Of a DNA stretch of 64,000 bases, positions 1 through 8,606 are shown piece by piece. The stretch is from Frateuria_A sp051900535 (GTDB lineage Bacteria > Pseudomonadota > Gammaproteobacteria > Xanthomonadales > Rhodanobacteraceae), in assembly GCF_051900535.1 (NCBI RefSeq), contig NZ_JBHZGI010000008.1:67080-131079 (forward strand). The letters are read 5' to 3'. Numbering within the stretch: the stretch's first letter is position 1; every line of letters begins with the position of its first letter. Made by a program: the position numbers and the translations under genes. The notes under the pieces were generated by a model that was not told the DNA's origin, ran no database searches, and saw only the letters and a list, made by a program, of their open reading frames with translations.

Positions 1-59
1 GGATGCCTCTGTCCGAGTGGGCAACTGTCCCTTCTCCGGGCGTCACTTCCGGAAAAAGG

Positions 60-106
60 CGGGAATCCGTGTTGCTCTGACAAGCGGATTCCCGCGTTCG
101 CGGGAA
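60..106. repeat. REP-like inverted repeats
   Basis: Positions 60-69 (CGGGAATCCG) and 85-94 (CGGATTCCCG) form a perfect 10-bp inverted repeat. The second arm also starts another hairpin, TTCCCGCG at 89-96 pairing with CGCGGGAA at 99-106. This is the form of the common dispersed extragenic palindrome. The rest of 1-231 shows no gene that I can support. Confidence 0.6.
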
Positions 107-231
107 CGACGTAGGGACGAGAAGGGGAGTCGCCCGGAACCGACCGGTGCGCCGGCGCGCGAGGAGTGGCTTCAGTCCACCTAACCCCGTTACCCTCGCG
201 CGCAAACCGTTGGGCGAAGCCCGGCCTGCGG

Positions 232-1899
232 TCACTTGTCGGCCGAGTACACCTGCTTGCCACCGACCCAGGTCCCCAGCACCTGGGTCTTCCAGAGATC
301 CTGCGGGTTGATGCTGAAGATGTCCCGATCCACCAGGATGAAGTCGGCGTACTTGCCCGGTTCCAGCGAACCCTGTGTCTTTTCTGCATGGCCGGCATAG
401 GCCGCACTGAGAGTGAAGGCGCGCAGCGCTTCGACCAGGCTCAGTTTCTGGTCGGGGTACCAGCCGCCGGGCGGCTGGTTATGGTGGTCCTGCCGGGTCA
501 CCGCCGCATGCAGGCCGAAGAACGGGTTGGGCGATTCGACCGGGAAGTCGGAACCGAAGGCGACCACCGTGCCCTGCTTGAGGAAACGCCGCCAGGCGTA
601 GGCGCCCTCGATGCGCTCATGGCCCACGCGGTCCTCGGCCATGTTCATGTCGGAGGTGGCGTGCGTGGGTTGCATCGAGGCAATGAGTTTCAACGGCACG
701 AAGCGCGGGATGTCCTTGAGCGAAACGATCTGCGCGTGCTCGACGCGGTTGCGGAAGGCCCTGGCGTCGGGGTGGGCCTTGTAGGCCGCGGCGAAGCTGT
801 CCAGTACCTCCCGGTTGGCCGCATCGCCGATCGCATGGATGTTGACCTGGTAGCCCTTGGCGAAGGCCTTCTCGATCTTCGACGCCATCGTGCCCGGACT
901 CATGAACAGCAGCCCGTGGTTGTGCGGATCGTCGGAGTAGGGCTTGAGCATCGCCGCGCCGCGGCTGCCCAGTGCGCCGTCGGCATACAGCTTGACCGAG
1001 TGCACGGTAAGGAAACCGTCGCCGTAGCCGTCCAGCGGAGCGCCCGCCGTGATCGTGTCGAAGTCGTCGCCGGTGTCGCGGATCATCGCGTAGATGCGCG
1101 CGGTGAGTTTGTGCTCGTCGGCGTAGCGCTTGTAAAGGCGGTAGTTGGGCAGGTCGATGCCGGCGTCGGCCGCGCCGGTCAGGCCCACGCGCGCCATCTC
1201 CGCCAGCGCGGTGTCGAGCGCGATGGCACGCTCGTTGTCGGTGGGCGCGGGCACCACGGAGGCGACCAGCTCGGTGGCGCCATCGACGAACACGCCGGTG
1301 GGATTGCCCTGGGCATCGCGTTCGATGCGCCCGCCCGGCGGATCCCTGGTGTCGCGGGTGATGCCGGCCAGCTTCATGGCGGCGGTATTGGCCCAGGCAG
1401 CGTGGCCATCGACGCGGCTGAGCCACACCGGCCGGTCCGAAACCACCGCATCCAGTTCCCTGGCGGTGGGGAAGCGACCGAGCTTCCAGATCACCTGGTT
1501 CCAGCCGCCGCCCGTGATCCAGCGTGCGTCCGGATGGGCCTTGGCGTAATCCTTGATGCGCGCGAGTGCCTCGTCGATCGACTGCGTTCCGGTCAGGTCG
1601 GCCTGGGTGAGCGCATACCCCAGTTCGAGCACGTGGCCGTGTGCATCGATCAGGCCCGGCAGCAGCGTCTTGCCGTGGCCGTCGACCACCGTCGCGTCGT
1701 CGGCGCGCTTGACCAGCACCGCATCGGTGCCGGTGGCCACGACCTTGCCGTCGTCCACCAGCAACGCGTCGAAGCGCTGCAGCTTGCCGTGGCCGTCCAG
1801 GGTGTAGCCCTTGACGTTGTGCACGTACAGATCGGCAGCCTGCAGCGCCGGCGCGATGGCCAGCAGGGCGAGCAGGGACAGACGCAGGGTGGAGTTCAT
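232..1899 (-). CDS. Exported amidohydrolase family protein (YtcJ-like)
   Basis: The 555-residue protein belongs to the metal-dependent amidohydrolase superfamily, YtcJ-like group. The start chosen is the ATG at 1899 because it opens directly into a signal peptide (MNSTLRLSLLALLAIAPALQ, cut near AlaAla-Asp); the frame upstream is not protein-like. Visible family marks are the N-terminal metal motif DAHGH near residue 85, the IHAIGDAAN segment, a VEHAQ segment, and the C-terminal GSDFPVE and G-x-L-x-x-G-K-Y-A-D-F elements. The signal peptide puts it in the periplasm. The substrate is unknown; relatives hydrolyse N-substituted formamides or cyclic amides. It stands alone, with azoR behind it on the same strand. 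Confidence 0.85.
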   Translation of the reverse strand: MNSTLRLSLLALLAIAPALQAADLYVHNVKGYTLDGHGKLQRFDALLVDDGKVVATGTDAVLVKRADDATVVDGHGKTLLPGLIDAHGHVLELGYALTQADLTGTQSIDEALARIKDYAKAHPDARWITGGGWNQVIWKLGRFPTARELDAVVSDRPVWLSRVDGHAAWANTAAMKLAGITRDTRDPPGGRIERDAQGNPTGVFVDGATELVASVVPAPTDNERAIALDTALAEMARVGLTGAADAGIDLPNYRLYKRYADEHKLTARIYAMIRDTGDDFDTITAGAPLDGYGDGFLTVHSVKLYADGALGSRGAAMLKPYSDDPHNHGLLFMSPGTMASKIEKAFAKGYQVNIHAIGDAANREVLDSFAAAYKAHPDARAFRNRVEHAQIVSLKDIPRFVPLKLIASMQPTHATSDMNMAEDRVGHERIEGAYAWRRFLKQGTVVAFGSDFPVESPNPFFGLHAAVTRQDHHNQPPGGWYPDQKLSLVEALRAFTLSAAYAGHAEKTQGSLEPGKYADFILVDRDIFSINPQDLWKTQVLGTWVGGKQVYSADK

Positions 1900-2015
1900 G
1901 CGCGCGGATTCCTGTGCGGGGAAAGCCGCAGTGTGTCGGTCCGGGCCCGGTTTTTCCACCACAGAAGTTGCGCAAAGGAAGAAGGTGCCGTTCGCCTGGG
2001 CGCAAGCGCAAAGGC

Positions 2016-2057
2016 GCCGAAGTCGAAGGCACCCTGCGAGGGCGCTTCGACTTCGGC
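2016..2057. repeat. 13-bp perfect inverted repeat downstream of azoR
   Basis: GCCGAAGTCGAAG (2016-2028) is exactly complementary to CTTCGACTTCGGC (2045-2057) with a 16-nt loop. It lies between the end of azoR and the start of the amidohydrolase, so it may end azoR transcription. There is no T tract, so a REP-type palindrome is equally possible. Confidence 0.6.
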
Positions 2058-2092
2058 TTGCGCTCACGAACGCCTGGTAGTCGCGCGTGAGG

Positions 2093-2677
2093 TCACGCCG
2101 CCTTGGGCAACAGCGTCCCGATCGCTTCCTTCGCAGCCGCCAGCGCTCGGCTCTTGTGCTCGGCACTGACCGCCACGCCCTCGGCGCGCACGAACTCCAC
2201 GTCGGTGATCCCCAGGAAACCGAGCACCGCGCGCAGGTAGTTCTCCTGGAAGTCCATCGCTGCGGCCCCCGTACCTTCGCCGTAGAAACCGCCGCGGCTG
2301 GAAGCCACTATCACCCGCTTGTTGCCGGCCAGGCCCTCGGGGCCGTCGGCGGTGTAGCGGAAGGTCTTGCCGGCCACCGCGATGCGGTCGATCCAGGCCT
2401 TCAGTTGGCTGGGCACGCCGAAGTTGTACATCGGCGCGCCGAGCACGATGACATCGGCGGCCAGGAACTCATCCATCACCTCGTTGCCCAACAGCGCGCC
2501 GGGATCCCCGGCATCGGCCACCGGCGCCCAGTGCGGCAGCGGCTGCGCGGCGAGGTCGCGGTAGCGCACGGAGGCATCCGGGCGCGCGCGCCTGACCTGG
2601 GCCACGATGTCCGCGGTGAGTTCGCGCGAGACCGAATGCTGGCCCAGGGCGCTTGAATCGATGTGCAGCAGTTTCAT
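2093..2677 (-). CDS. azoR: FMN-dependent NADH-azoreductase
   Basis: The 194-residue protein matches the AzoR family (E. coli AzoR about 200 residues), cytosolic FMN quinone/azo reductases with a flavodoxin fold. The N-terminus MKLLHIDSSALGQHSVSREL is the FMN-phosphate loop, and G-A-P-M-Y-N-F-G-V-P-S-Q-L-K-x-W-I-D is the family signature near residue 95-112. The ATG at 2677 is preceded by CTGGAG as ribosome site; the open frame extends further upstream but loses similarity. It is divergent from a LysR regulator with a shared 117-bp intergenic region, the usual arrangement for electrophile- or quinone-induced reductases. Regulation by that LysR protein is inferred. Confidence 0.92.
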   Translation of the reverse strand: MKLLHIDSSALGQHSVSRELTADIVAQVRRARPDASVRYRDLAAQPLPHWAPVADAGDPGALLGNEVMDEFLAADVIVLGAPMYNFGVPSQLKAWIDRIAVAGKTFRYTADGPEGLAGNKRVIVASSRGGFYGEGTGAAAMDFQENYLRAVLGFLGITDVEFVRAEGVAVSAEHKSRALAAAKEAIGTLLPKAA

Positions 2678-2743
2678 AGCGTGACTCCAGTCGAAGGCCG
2701 GCGAGCCGGCGACGGGATACACGATACTTTCGCAACAATGGTC

Positions 2744-2772
2744 TGATAAGTCGGCTAATATCGAACTTATCG
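2744..2772. promoter_or_regulatory. Probable LysR operator between azoR and the regulator
   Basis: TGATAAGT (2744-2751) and ACTTATCG (2765-2772) form an inverted repeat matching at 7 of 8 positions across a 13-bp AT-rich spacer in otherwise GC-rich DNA. It sits 22 bp before the regulator start and upstream of azoR, the expected place for a LysR-type activation/autoregulation site. Confidence 0.6.
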
Positions 2773-2794
2773 TTTCTATAAGGAAACAGCTGGC

Positions 2795-3772
2795 ATGACC
2801 CTCGACGGCACGCTGCAGGACCTCAACGACCTCTATTTCTTCGCCATGGTGGTCGAGCACAACGGCTTCTCAGCGGCTGGCCGTGCCTTGGGCATCCCCA
2901 AATCGCGTTTGAGCAAGCGGGTGTCGCAGTTGGAGGAGCGCCTGGGTGTGCGACTTCTGCAGCGGACCACCCGTCGTTTCGTGGTGACCGAAGTAGGCGA
3001 GCGCTTCTATGCCCACTGCCGCGCGGTGCTGGAAGAAGCCCGCGCGGCGCAGGAAGCGGTCGACGAGCTGCGCGCCGAGCCACGGGGCGTAGTGCGTCTG
3101 AGCTGCCCGGTCTCGCTGGCGCAGACGGTGGTGGCACACGTGCTGCCGGACTTCCTTGCGCAGTACCCCAAGGTGCAGGTGCGCGTGCTTTCCAGCAACC
3201 GGCGCGTGGACGTGGTGGGCGAGGGCTACGACATCGCCATTCGCGTGCGCAGCAAGCTCGATGCCGACGCCAACATGGTGATGCGTACCTTCGGCCTGTC
3301 CCGCGTGCTCGCTGTGGCCAGCCCCGGAATGCTCGACCGCCTGGGGCGGCCCAAGGCGCCGGCAGAACTGTCCACGTTGCCGGCACTGACCATGCTCGAG
3401 CACGAGGGCGCGCAGGTATGGGAGTTGATCGACGCTCAGGGCGAGCGCGTTTCGGTGGAGATGAATGCACGCCTGGTCACCGGTGAGTTCGCGCTGCTGC
3501 TGGAAGCCGCACGCCGTGGTCTGGGTGTTGCGCTGCTGCCGGAGTTCGTTTGCGCGCCCGCGGTTACCCGCGGCGAGCTGGAAGTGGTGCTGCCTGACTG
3601 GAGCGCGCCGGAAGGCACCATGCATTTCGTCTATCCCAGCCGTCGCGGAATGCTGCCCGGCGTGCGTGCGCTGGTGGACTTCCTTGCCGAGCGCCTGCCC
3701 GAGGCGACCCGCCTGAAGCACGAGCAATGCCGGCAACGCCCGCTCGATCCACTCGACCGGCCGCGCACATGA
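2795..3772 (+). CDS. LysR-family transcriptional regulator, azoR-divergent
   Basis: The 325-residue protein has an N-terminal winged helix (about residues 8-67: FSAAGRALGIPKSRLSKRVS is the recognition region, then LEERLGVRLLQRTTR) and a LysR substrate-binding domain (about 95-300). Length and layout are usual for the CrgA/YhaJ-like group that often sits divergent from quinone reductases. The ATG at 2795 follows AAGGAAAC at a good distance. Divergence from azoR and the inverted repeat between them suggest it controls azoR and itself. The C-terminal 20 residues are rich in Arg and Pro and look non-conserved. The inducer is unknown. Confidence 0.9.
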   Translation: MTLDGTLQDLNDLYFFAMVVEHNGFSAAGRALGIPKSRLSKRVSQLEERLGVRLLQRTTRRFVVTEVGERFYAHCRAVLEEARAAQEAVDELRAEPRGVVRLSCPVSLAQTVVAHVLPDFLAQYPKVQVRVLSSNRRVDVVGEGYDIAIRVRSKLDADANMVMRTFGLSRVLAVASPGMLDRLGRPKAPAELSTLPALTMLEHEGAQVWELIDAQGERVSVEMNARLVTGEFALLLEAARRGLGVALLPEFVCAPAVTRGELEVVLPDWSAPEGTMHFVYPSRRGMLPGVRALVDFLAERLPEATRLKHEQCRQRPLDPLDRPRT

Positions 3773-3815
3773 GCCGTGCTAGGCTTGCCGTTTGGCCTTC
3801 CAGACATCCGTGCGC

Positions 3816-4961
3816 ATGAACATCGACACCAAGCTTCCCAAGGTCGGCACCACCATCTTCAGCGTGATGAGCCAGCTTGCGCTCGATCACCAGGCGGTGA
3901 ACCTGGGCCAGGGCTTTCCCGATTTCGAGCCGCCGCAGCCTTTGCGTGACGCTCTCACCCGAGCGATGGCCGAAGGCAAGAACCAGTACGCCCCGGGCAT
4001 CGGCACCGCCGCGCTGCGCGAGCAGATCGCGATCAAAACACAGCGGTTGTATGGGCGGCGCGTGGACTCGGCTACCGAGATCACGGTGACGTCCGGCGCC
4101 ACCGAGGCGCTGTTTTGCGCGATCGCGGCGACCGTGCGTTCGGGCGAGGAGGTGATCGTGTTCGACCCGGCCTACGACTCCTACGAGCCGGCGATCGAAC
4201 TGCAGGGCGCACGCGCGGTACACATCCCCCTGACCGTGCCCAGCTTCTCGATCGACTGGCAGCGCGTGCGCGATGCGATCACCCCGAAGACACGGATGAT
4301 CCTGATCAACAGCCCGCACAATCCCTCGGGCGCGGTACTTTCGGCGGACGACCTGCAGATCCTGGCCGAGCTCACCCGCGACACCGACATCGTCGTGCTG
4401 TCGGACGAGGTCTACGAACACATCGTCTATGACGGTTGTCGGCACGAAAGCGTGCTGCGGCATCCGGAGCTGGCCGAGCGCAGCATCGTGGTGTCCAGCT
4501 TCGGCAAGACCTACCACTGCACCGGCTGGAAAGTCGGTTATGCGGTGGCGCCAGCGGCGCTGTCGGCCGAGTTCCGCAAGGTGCACCAGTACCTGACCTT
4601 CTGCACGTTCCATCCCGCGCAGGCGGCCTTCGCCGAAATCATGGCCAATGACCCGGCGCACTACCTGGAACTGCCGGACTTCTACCAGGCCAAGCGCGAC
4701 CGCTTCCGCGCGCTGCTGGCGCCCTCGCGCTTCAAGCTTCTCGACGTGCCGGGCGGTTATTTCCAGCTGGTCGACTACTCGGCCGTCCGCGACCAGGACG
4801 ACCTCGCGTTCGCGCGCTGGCTGGTGGAGCAGGGCGGCGTGGCGGGCATCCCGCTGACACCGTTCTACGAAAAGCCGCCCGGCACGCGCCTGCTGCGCCT
4901 GTGCTTCGCCAAGAGCGATGCCACCATGACCGCCGCCGCGGAGCGCCTGTGCCGTCTGTGA
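3816..4961 (+). CDS. Methionine/glutamine aminotransferase, class I/II PLP enzyme
   Basis: The 381-residue cytosolic PLP aminotransferase resembles the YbdL/kynurenine aminotransferase group. Seen are VNLGQGFPDFEPP near residue 30, NQYAPGIG, the PLP aspartate region NSPHNPSG, the Schiff-base lysine in SSFGKTYHCTGWKVGY (about residue 230), and the C-terminal R-L-L-R-L-C-F-A-K. The ATG at 3816 begins the conserved start MNIDTKLPKVGTTIFSVMS; eight further in-frame codons upstream are ignored. Only 2 nt separate its stop from the next gene, an omega-amidase. This pairing is known as the glutamine transaminase/omega-amidase route, which aminates keto acids such as 4-methylthio-2-oxobutyrate in methionine salvage. 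Confidence 0.9.
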   Translation: MNIDTKLPKVGTTIFSVMSQLALDHQAVNLGQGFPDFEPPQPLRDALTRAMAEGKNQYAPGIGTAALREQIAIKTQRLYGRRVDSATEITVTSGATEALFCAIAATVRSGEEVIVFDPAYDSYEPAIELQGARAVHIPLTVPSFSIDWQRVRDAITPKTRMILINSPHNPSGAVLSADDLQILAELTRDTDIVVLSDEVYEHIVYDGCRHESVLRHPELAERSIVVSSFGKTYHCTGWKVGYAVAPAALSAEFRKVHQYLTFCTFHPAQAAFAEIMANDPAHYLELPDFYQAKRDRFRALLAPSRFKLLDVPGGYFQLVDYSAVRDQDDLAFARWLVEQGGVAGIPLTPFYEKPPGTRLLRLCFAKSDATMTAAAERLCRL

Positions 4962-4963
4962 GC

Positions 4964-5764
4964 ATGCAGCCGCTGACCGTCAGCCTGGTCCAGGGCGCCA
5001 CGCGCTGGCACGACGCGCCGGCCAATCGCGAGTACTACGGCGCGCTGGTGCGCCAGGCCCGGGGCAGCGACCTGATCGTGCTTCCGGAGACGTTCCTGTC
5101 CGGTTTCAGCAACGACACGCGAGTCAGCGCCGGCACCATGGACGGGGAGGGTGTGGCCTGGCTTCGCGATCTGGCGTGCGAGATGGACGCGGTGATCTGC
5201 GGCAGCCTGGCCATCATCGAAAACGGCACCGTCTACAACCGCCTGTTCTGGATGCGCCCGGACGGCAGCCACGCGCAGTACGACAAGCGCCACCTGTTCC
5301 GCATGGCCGGCGAGCACACGCGTTACGGCGGTGGCCGCGAGCGGCTGGTGGTCGAGTTGAACGGCTGGCGCATCCTGCCGCAGGTCTGTTACGACCTGCG
5401 CTTCCCCGTGTGGCTGCGCAACCGCCGCCTGGAGAGCGCGGCCGGCGGCATGGATTACGACCTGGCGTTGTTCGTCGCCAACTGGCCGGCGCCGCGCCGG
5501 CAGCCCTGGCGCACGCTGCTGCGCGCGCGGGCGATCGAAAACCTTGCGTGCGTGGTAGGCGTCAACCGCGTCGGCGTGGACGGCAACGACTTGCCGTATG
5601 CGGGCGACAGCGCAGTGATCGACCCGGTCGGCGAGGCGATGATCGAGCTCGGCACGCAGGAACAGGTCGCCACGGTGCGCCTGGATCCGGCGCCTTTGCT
5701 GGCGCACCGCGAGCGTTTTCCCGCGTGGATGGATGCCGACGAGTTCACCTTGGGGCCGATGTGA
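4964..5764 (+). CDS. Omega-amidase, nitrilase superfamily (YafV/Nit2-like)
   Basis: This 266-residue carbon-nitrogen hydrolase carries the catalytic triad: Glu in LPETFLSGF (about residue 43), Lys in YDKRHLF (about 108) and Cys in QVCYDLRFPVW (about 146). The Y-D-L-R-F-P after the cysteine is typical of YafV/omega-amidase, which opens 2-oxoglutaramate or 2-oxosuccinamate to the 2-oxo acid and ammonia. The ATG at 4964 lies 2 nt after the aminotransferase stop; an in-frame GTG and ATG upstream are inside that gene. Translational coupling with the aminotransferase supports the assignment, since removing oxoglutaramate makes glutamine transamination irreversible. Confidence 0.92.
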   Translation: MQPLTVSLVQGATRWHDAPANREYYGALVRQARGSDLIVLPETFLSGFSNDTRVSAGTMDGEGVAWLRDLACEMDAVICGSLAIIENGTVYNRLFWMRPDGSHAQYDKRHLFRMAGEHTRYGGGRERLVVELNGWRILPQVCYDLRFPVWLRNRRLESAAGGMDYDLALFVANWPAPRRQPWRTLLRARAIENLACVVGVNRVGVDGNDLPYAGDSAVIDPVGEAMIELGTQEQVATVRLDPAPLLAHRERFPAWMDADEFTLGPM

Positions 5765-5840
5765 TCGAATCGCCAGGGCGGCAGTCGCAGAGTGTGCCCA
5801 CGCAGCGCGTGATCGCACCTGCCGCAGGCTCCATCACGAC

Positions 5841-5863
5841 GAAGCCGCCCATGGGGCGGCTTC
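5841..5863. terminator. Hairpin after omega-amidase gene
   Basis: GAAGCCGCCC (5841-5850) pairs perfectly with GGGCGGCTTC (5854-5863) over a 3-nt loop. It lies between the convergent omega-amidase and arsC genes and is followed by a weakly T-rich stretch, so it is probably a bidirectional terminator. Confidence 0.55.
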
Positions 5864-5919
5864 TGTTGCGGTCGCCATCGGCATTGGCGCGCAAGGTGGG
5901 CTGAAGCCCACCCCGCGGT

Positions 5920-6270
5920 TCAAGGCAGGATGGCCAGGATCGCCTCCGGCGGGCGGCCGATGGCGGCCTTGCCACCGGCCACGACGATGGGGCGCTCGAT
6001 GAGTTTCGGATGCGCGACCATCGCCTGCAGGAGGGCTTGGTCGCCCACCGCGGGGTCGTCCAGGCCAAGCTCCTTGTACTCCGCCTCGCCCGTGCGAAGC
6101 AGCTGGCGCGGCGTCATGCCCAGCAGGTGCAGCAGGTTCTTGAGCTCATCCACGCCGGGCGGCGTGTCGAGGTAGTTGACCACTTCAGGCTCGATGCCGC
6201 GCGCCTGCAGCAGCTCGAGCGTTCCGCGCGACTTGGAACAGCGGCTGTTGTGGTAAATGCGCACGGTCAT
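5920..6270 (-). CDS. Arsenate reductase (glutaredoxin-type, ArsC/YfgD family)
   Basis: The 116-residue protein has the thioredoxin-fold ArsC signature: YHNSRCSKSRGTLELL with the single active cysteine at residue 12, then the P-P-x-x-x-E-L-type helix and R-T-G-E-x-E-Y-K-E-L. The end G-R-P-P-E-A-I-L is also family-typical. Such proteins reduce arsenate using glutathione and glutaredoxin, but chromosomal YfgD-type members often have no proven arsenic role, and there is no arsR or arsB here. It starts 12 nt after the rluB stop, so it is likely the last gene of the scpA-scpB-rluB operon. Confidence 0.88.
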   Translation of the reverse strand: MTVRIYHNSRCSKSRGTLELLQARGIEPEVVNYLDTPPGVDELKNLLHLLGMTPRQLLRTGEAEYKELGLDDPAVGDQALLQAMVAHPKLIERPIVVAGGKAAIGRPPEAILAILP

Positions 6271-6282
6271 GGCGGCGAGACC

Positions 6283-7710
6283 TCAGCGGTTTCCGTGGCG
6301 GTTGCCGCCGCGGCCGCCCTGGGGCCGTCCACCGCCGCCCTGCGGGCGGTTGCCGCGGTTTTGCGGCCTACCGCCCTGGCCCGGGCTTCCACCCGGGCGG
6401 GGACCGCGATTGCCGCCACCGCCACCGCCGAAGCCGGAGTAGGGGCCGGCGTTGCGTGCTTCACCACCGCGGCCGCCCGCCGGCTTGCCGCCGCGTCGAT
6501 TGCCGCCCGCCGCGTTGCCGCCTGCCGCGTTGCCGGCAGCCCGGTTGCCGCCCGGCGCCTGCCCACGGCCGCCGCCTTCGCGGCTTTCGCCCGCGAACCA
6601 GGTGCGCACCGACGGCAGTTCCTGCCCGGGCGCAACACCGCGCTTGCTCTTGCGACGGCCGGGGGCCGCCGGACGCTCCGGCCTGGCCACGTTTCCGTTG
6701 ACTTCCTTGCCCGGGCGGCGGCGCTGCTGCTTGCCCCGCGCCGGTTCCTCGCGGATGCGGTCGAACGCGCGCAGCTCGCGGGCCTCGTCGTGGTAGGCGC
6801 CGCTCCAGCCAGTCGGCGCGCCGCGCTCGGGACGGTATTCGGTGACGCTGCGGCTGGCGCGGCGCTGGTGCAGGACCGGGCTCAGCGTCAGCACCGGCTG
6901 GGCAGGCCCCAGGCCGGCGGACTTGCGCAGGTCCTTGATGGCATCTTCGGAAAGCGACTCGCTGTCGCCCCGGCGCAACGTGCGCGGCAGCTCGACAGTG
7001 CCATAGCGGATGCGCTTGAGGCGGCTGACCAGGAAACCCTGCGAATCCCACAGGCGGCGCACCTCGCGGTTGCGGCCTTCGCGGATCACCACGCGGAACC
7101 AGCTGTGGCTGCCGCCTCGGCTGATGATGGCGATCTCGTCGAAGCGTGCGGGGCCATCCTCCAGCTCCACGCCCGACTTGAGCTTCTCGATCACCTCGTC
7201 CGGCACCTCGCCGTGCACGCGGCAGAGATACTCGCGGCCAAGCCCGCTCCTGGGGTGCATCAGCGCGTTGGCCAACTCGCCGTCGGTGGTGAGCAGCAGC
7301 AGGCCGGTGGTGTTGATGTCCAGGCGGCCCACGGCCACCCAGCGTGCGCCCTTCAGGCGCGGCAGCTGTTCGAACACGGTGGGGCGGCCGTCGGGATCCT
7401 CGCGGGTGGTCACCACGCCTTCGGGCTTGTGGTAGAGCAGCACCTCGGTCTCGTCGCGGTTGTCGGTGGCGACGACGAACTGCTTGCCGTCGAGCACGAC
7501 GCGGTCGCCGGCGTGCACGCTGGCGCCGATGCCGGCCGGCGCGCCGTTGAGTTCGACCTCGCCAGCCTGGATGCGCTGTTCCAGCATGCGGCGCGAGCCC
7601 AGGCCCGCGTTGGCCAGCACCTTGTGCAGGCGTTCTTCCAGGGCGGGGCTGTCGGCCTCTTCGCGGGGTTCGCGCTTGAGGGTCAAAACGGATTTCTGCG
7701 GCGCAGTCAT
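6283..7710 (-). CDS. rluB: 23S rRNA pseudouridine(2605) synthase with long basic tail
   Basis: This 475-residue protein has an S4 RNA-binding domain (about 24-70: ERLHKVLANAGLGSRR) followed by an RsuA/RluB/E/F catalytic domain (about 90-270) with the catalytic aspartate in GRLDINTTGLLLLT. It isomerises uridine 2605 in the large-subunit rRNA. Residues from about 330 to the end are low complexity: first Arg/Lys-rich, then Gly/Asn/Arg repeats of the type GGNR, GGRPQ, which is a likely disordered RNA-binding tail. The ATG at 7710 overlaps the scpB stop by 4 nt (ATGA), so the genes are translationally coupled. E. coli RluB also has a shorter basic tail. Confidence 0.93.
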   Translation of the reverse strand: MTAPQKSVLTLKREPREEADSPALEERLHKVLANAGLGSRRMLEQRIQAGEVELNGAPAGIGASVHAGDRVVLDGKQFVVATDNRDETEVLLYHKPEGVVTTREDPDGRPTVFEQLPRLKGARWVAVGRLDINTTGLLLLTTDGELANALMHPRSGLGREYLCRVHGEVPDEVIEKLKSGVELEDGPARFDEIAIISRGGSHSWFRVVIREGRNREVRRLWDSQGFLVSRLKRIRYGTVELPRTLRRGDSESLSEDAIKDLRKSAGLGPAQPVLTLSPVLHQRRASRSVTEYRPERGAPTGWSGAYHDEARELRAFDRIREEPARGKQQRRRPGKEVNGNVARPERPAAPGRRKSKRGVAPGQELPSVRTWFAGESREGGGRGQAPGGNRAAGNAAGGNAAGGNRRGGKPAGGRGGEARNAGPYSGFGGGGGGNRGPRPGGSPGQGGRPQNRGNRPQGGGGRPQGGRGGNRHGNR

Positions 7711-8570
7711 GCGCGGTACTCCTCGGTGTCCTGCTCGGCGGCGTCTTCGTCGACGTCCGCAGGGGCTGCTGCCTCGTCGGCAGTGGCGGGTGGGGTGGGC
7801 GCCTCGTCCTCGGACGCGGCGGCGGTGGTTTCGGTGGCGTCGGCCGGTTCGGCCTCGGCCTCGGCGAGCGCGGGTGCTTCGCCGGAAAGCGCCTCGTCCT
7901 GGCCGGACTCGGCGGTGTTTTCGTCGATGTCGCCAGGGGCCTCGTCCTGCACGGCCCCGGCATCTTCCTCGTCCGGATCGATCGGCAGGTCCTTGATCAC
8001 CCGCGGGGGCAGCGGTTCCTGGTCGAGGCGAAGCTGCGGGTCTTCCATGTCGCGGATTTCGGACAGCGGCGGCAGCTCGTCCAGCGACTTGAGGCTGAAG
8101 TAATCCAGGAATGCCCGGGTGGTGCCGAACAGCGCCGGCTTGCCGGGCACGTCGCGATGGCCGACCACGCGGATCCACTCGCGCTCTTCCAGCGTCTTGA
8201 CGATGTTGGAAGAGACCACCACGCCGCGGATCTGTTCGATCTCCGGCCGGGTGATCGGCTGGCGGTAGGCGATCAGCGCCAGCGTTTCCAGCAGGGCGCG
8301 CGAGTAGCGGCTGGGCTTCTCGGTCCACATGCGCGACACCCAAGGGTGCACGTCCTGACGGACCTGGTAGCGGAAGCCGGAGGCGACTTCCCTGAGCTCC
8401 ACGCCGCGGCCGGCGCAGTCCTCGCCCAGCGACTCCAGCGCCCGCGCGATCGCCTCGCGGTCGACCTGGTCCTCGTCGATGAACAGCTCGCCCAGCTGAG
8501 CCACGGTGAGCGGCTGACTGGCGGCAAGCAGCGCCGCTTCGATAATCGGTTTGAGTTGCTCGATCTGCAT
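7707..8570 (-). CDS. scpB: Segregation and condensation protein B
   Basis: The 287-residue protein is the ScpB kleisin-associated winged-helix subunit of the SMC-ScpAB complex. The start IEQLKPIIEAALLAASQPLT and the central TIAYRQPITRPEIEQIRGV-type block (about 95-115), followed by G-H-R-D-V-P-G-K-P-A-L-F-G-T-T-R-A-F-L-D, are diagnostic. The core ends near residue 190. The last ~95 residues are nearly all Ala, Glu, Asp, Thr and Pro: a strongly acidic disordered tail not found in short ScpB proteins. It lies 36 nt after scpA and overlaps rluB by 4 nt. Confidence 0.95.
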   Translation of the reverse strand: MQIEQLKPIIEAALLAASQPLTVAQLGELFIDEDQVDREAIARALESLGEDCAGRGVELREVASGFRYQVRQDVHPWVSRMWTEKPSRYSRALLETLALIAYRQPITRPEIEQIRGVVVSSNIVKTLEEREWIRVVGHRDVPGKPALFGTTRAFLDYFSLKSLDELPPLSEIRDMEDPQLRLDQEPLPPRVIKDLPIDPDEEDAGAVQDEAPGDIDENTAESGQDEALSGEAPALAEAEAEPADATETTAAASEDEAPTPPATADEAAAPADVDEDAAEQDTEEYRA

Positions 8571-8606
8571 GGCCTTGAGGTCAGAGATGCGAATGGAGCC
8601 GCGCCG

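Noticed and set aside
166..2169. 667-codon plus-strand frame over the amidohydrolase
   Set aside because: It is the antisense of a recognised exported amidohydrolase with signal peptide and metal motifs.
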